A program made the translations under genes and the position numbers. The notes under the pieces are model-generated. The model was not told the DNA's origin. It made no database searches and saw only the letters and a program-made list of their open reading frames with translations. 10,140 nt of DNA, from positions 1 through 10,140 of the forward strand of contig CAZSAT010000188.1 of the NCBI GenBank assembly GCA_964604675.1, written 5' to 3'. Positions 8,973 through 10,140 of this stretch are shown here, piece after piece (the first letter of the stretch is position 1; each line of letters starts with the position of its first letter). Origin of the DNA: CAZSAT01 sp964604675. Its GTDB lineage: Bacteria > Myxococcota_A > UBA796 > CAJQPC01.

Positions 8973-10140
<1,168 letters not shown>

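Overview
The window is GC-rich bacterial chromosome with very high coding density: eight protein genes and one tRNA, and no gene-free stretch longer than about 75 bases. It looks like a myxobacterium-like genome (Myxococcota or a close deltaproteobacterial lineage). The reasons are high GC, PilZ-like domains attached to unusual partners, a PilZ/DUF4388 protein, a DnaK-PilZ fusion, and a secreted Asp-Thr-repeat protein with a lamin-tail domain. This is an inference from gene style, not a marker-gene placement.

Layout. Positions 1-818 (-) hold a partial PilZ-like/DUF4388 (PATAN) protein, directly downstream of epmB (840-1865, -). Divergent from epmB, with the two start codons overlapping, is a plus-strand run of efp (1864-2430), epmA (2427-3263, GTG start overlapping the efp stop) and a FabG-like SDR (3293-4024). 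EF-P, EpmB and EpmA form the complete core pathway for (R)-beta-lysylation of EF-P Lys34. EpmB isomerises lysine and EpmA attaches the product, so that EF-P can rescue ribosomes stalled on polyproline.

Convergent with the SDR is an 845-residue Hsp70 (4043-6580, -). It has a full nucleotide-binding domain and substrate-binding beta domain. In place of the helical lid it has a long acidic, Pro-rich, partly repetitive tail ending in a PilZ-like domain. Upstream of it on the same strand are purF (6653-8062) and purC (8067-8801), two de novo purine genes four bases apart. A tRNA-Leu(CAA) (8876-8957, -) lies ahead of purC. The last gene (8973 to the window edge, -) is the C-terminal part of a secreted protein: a (Asp-Thr)n linker, OB-fold-like domains and a lamin-tail domain.

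Most of the window is housekeeping. The most unusual object is the lidless Hsp70-PilZ fusion. PilZ-DnaK chaperones have, as I recall, been reported in Myxococcus xanthus, so the general architecture is probably not new, but the acidic 10-residue repeats and the degenerate PilZ motif deserve a look. The zero-length divergent spacer between epmB and efp and the compact EpmA are secondary points of interest. I see no CRISPR array, insertion sequence, phage gene or defence system.
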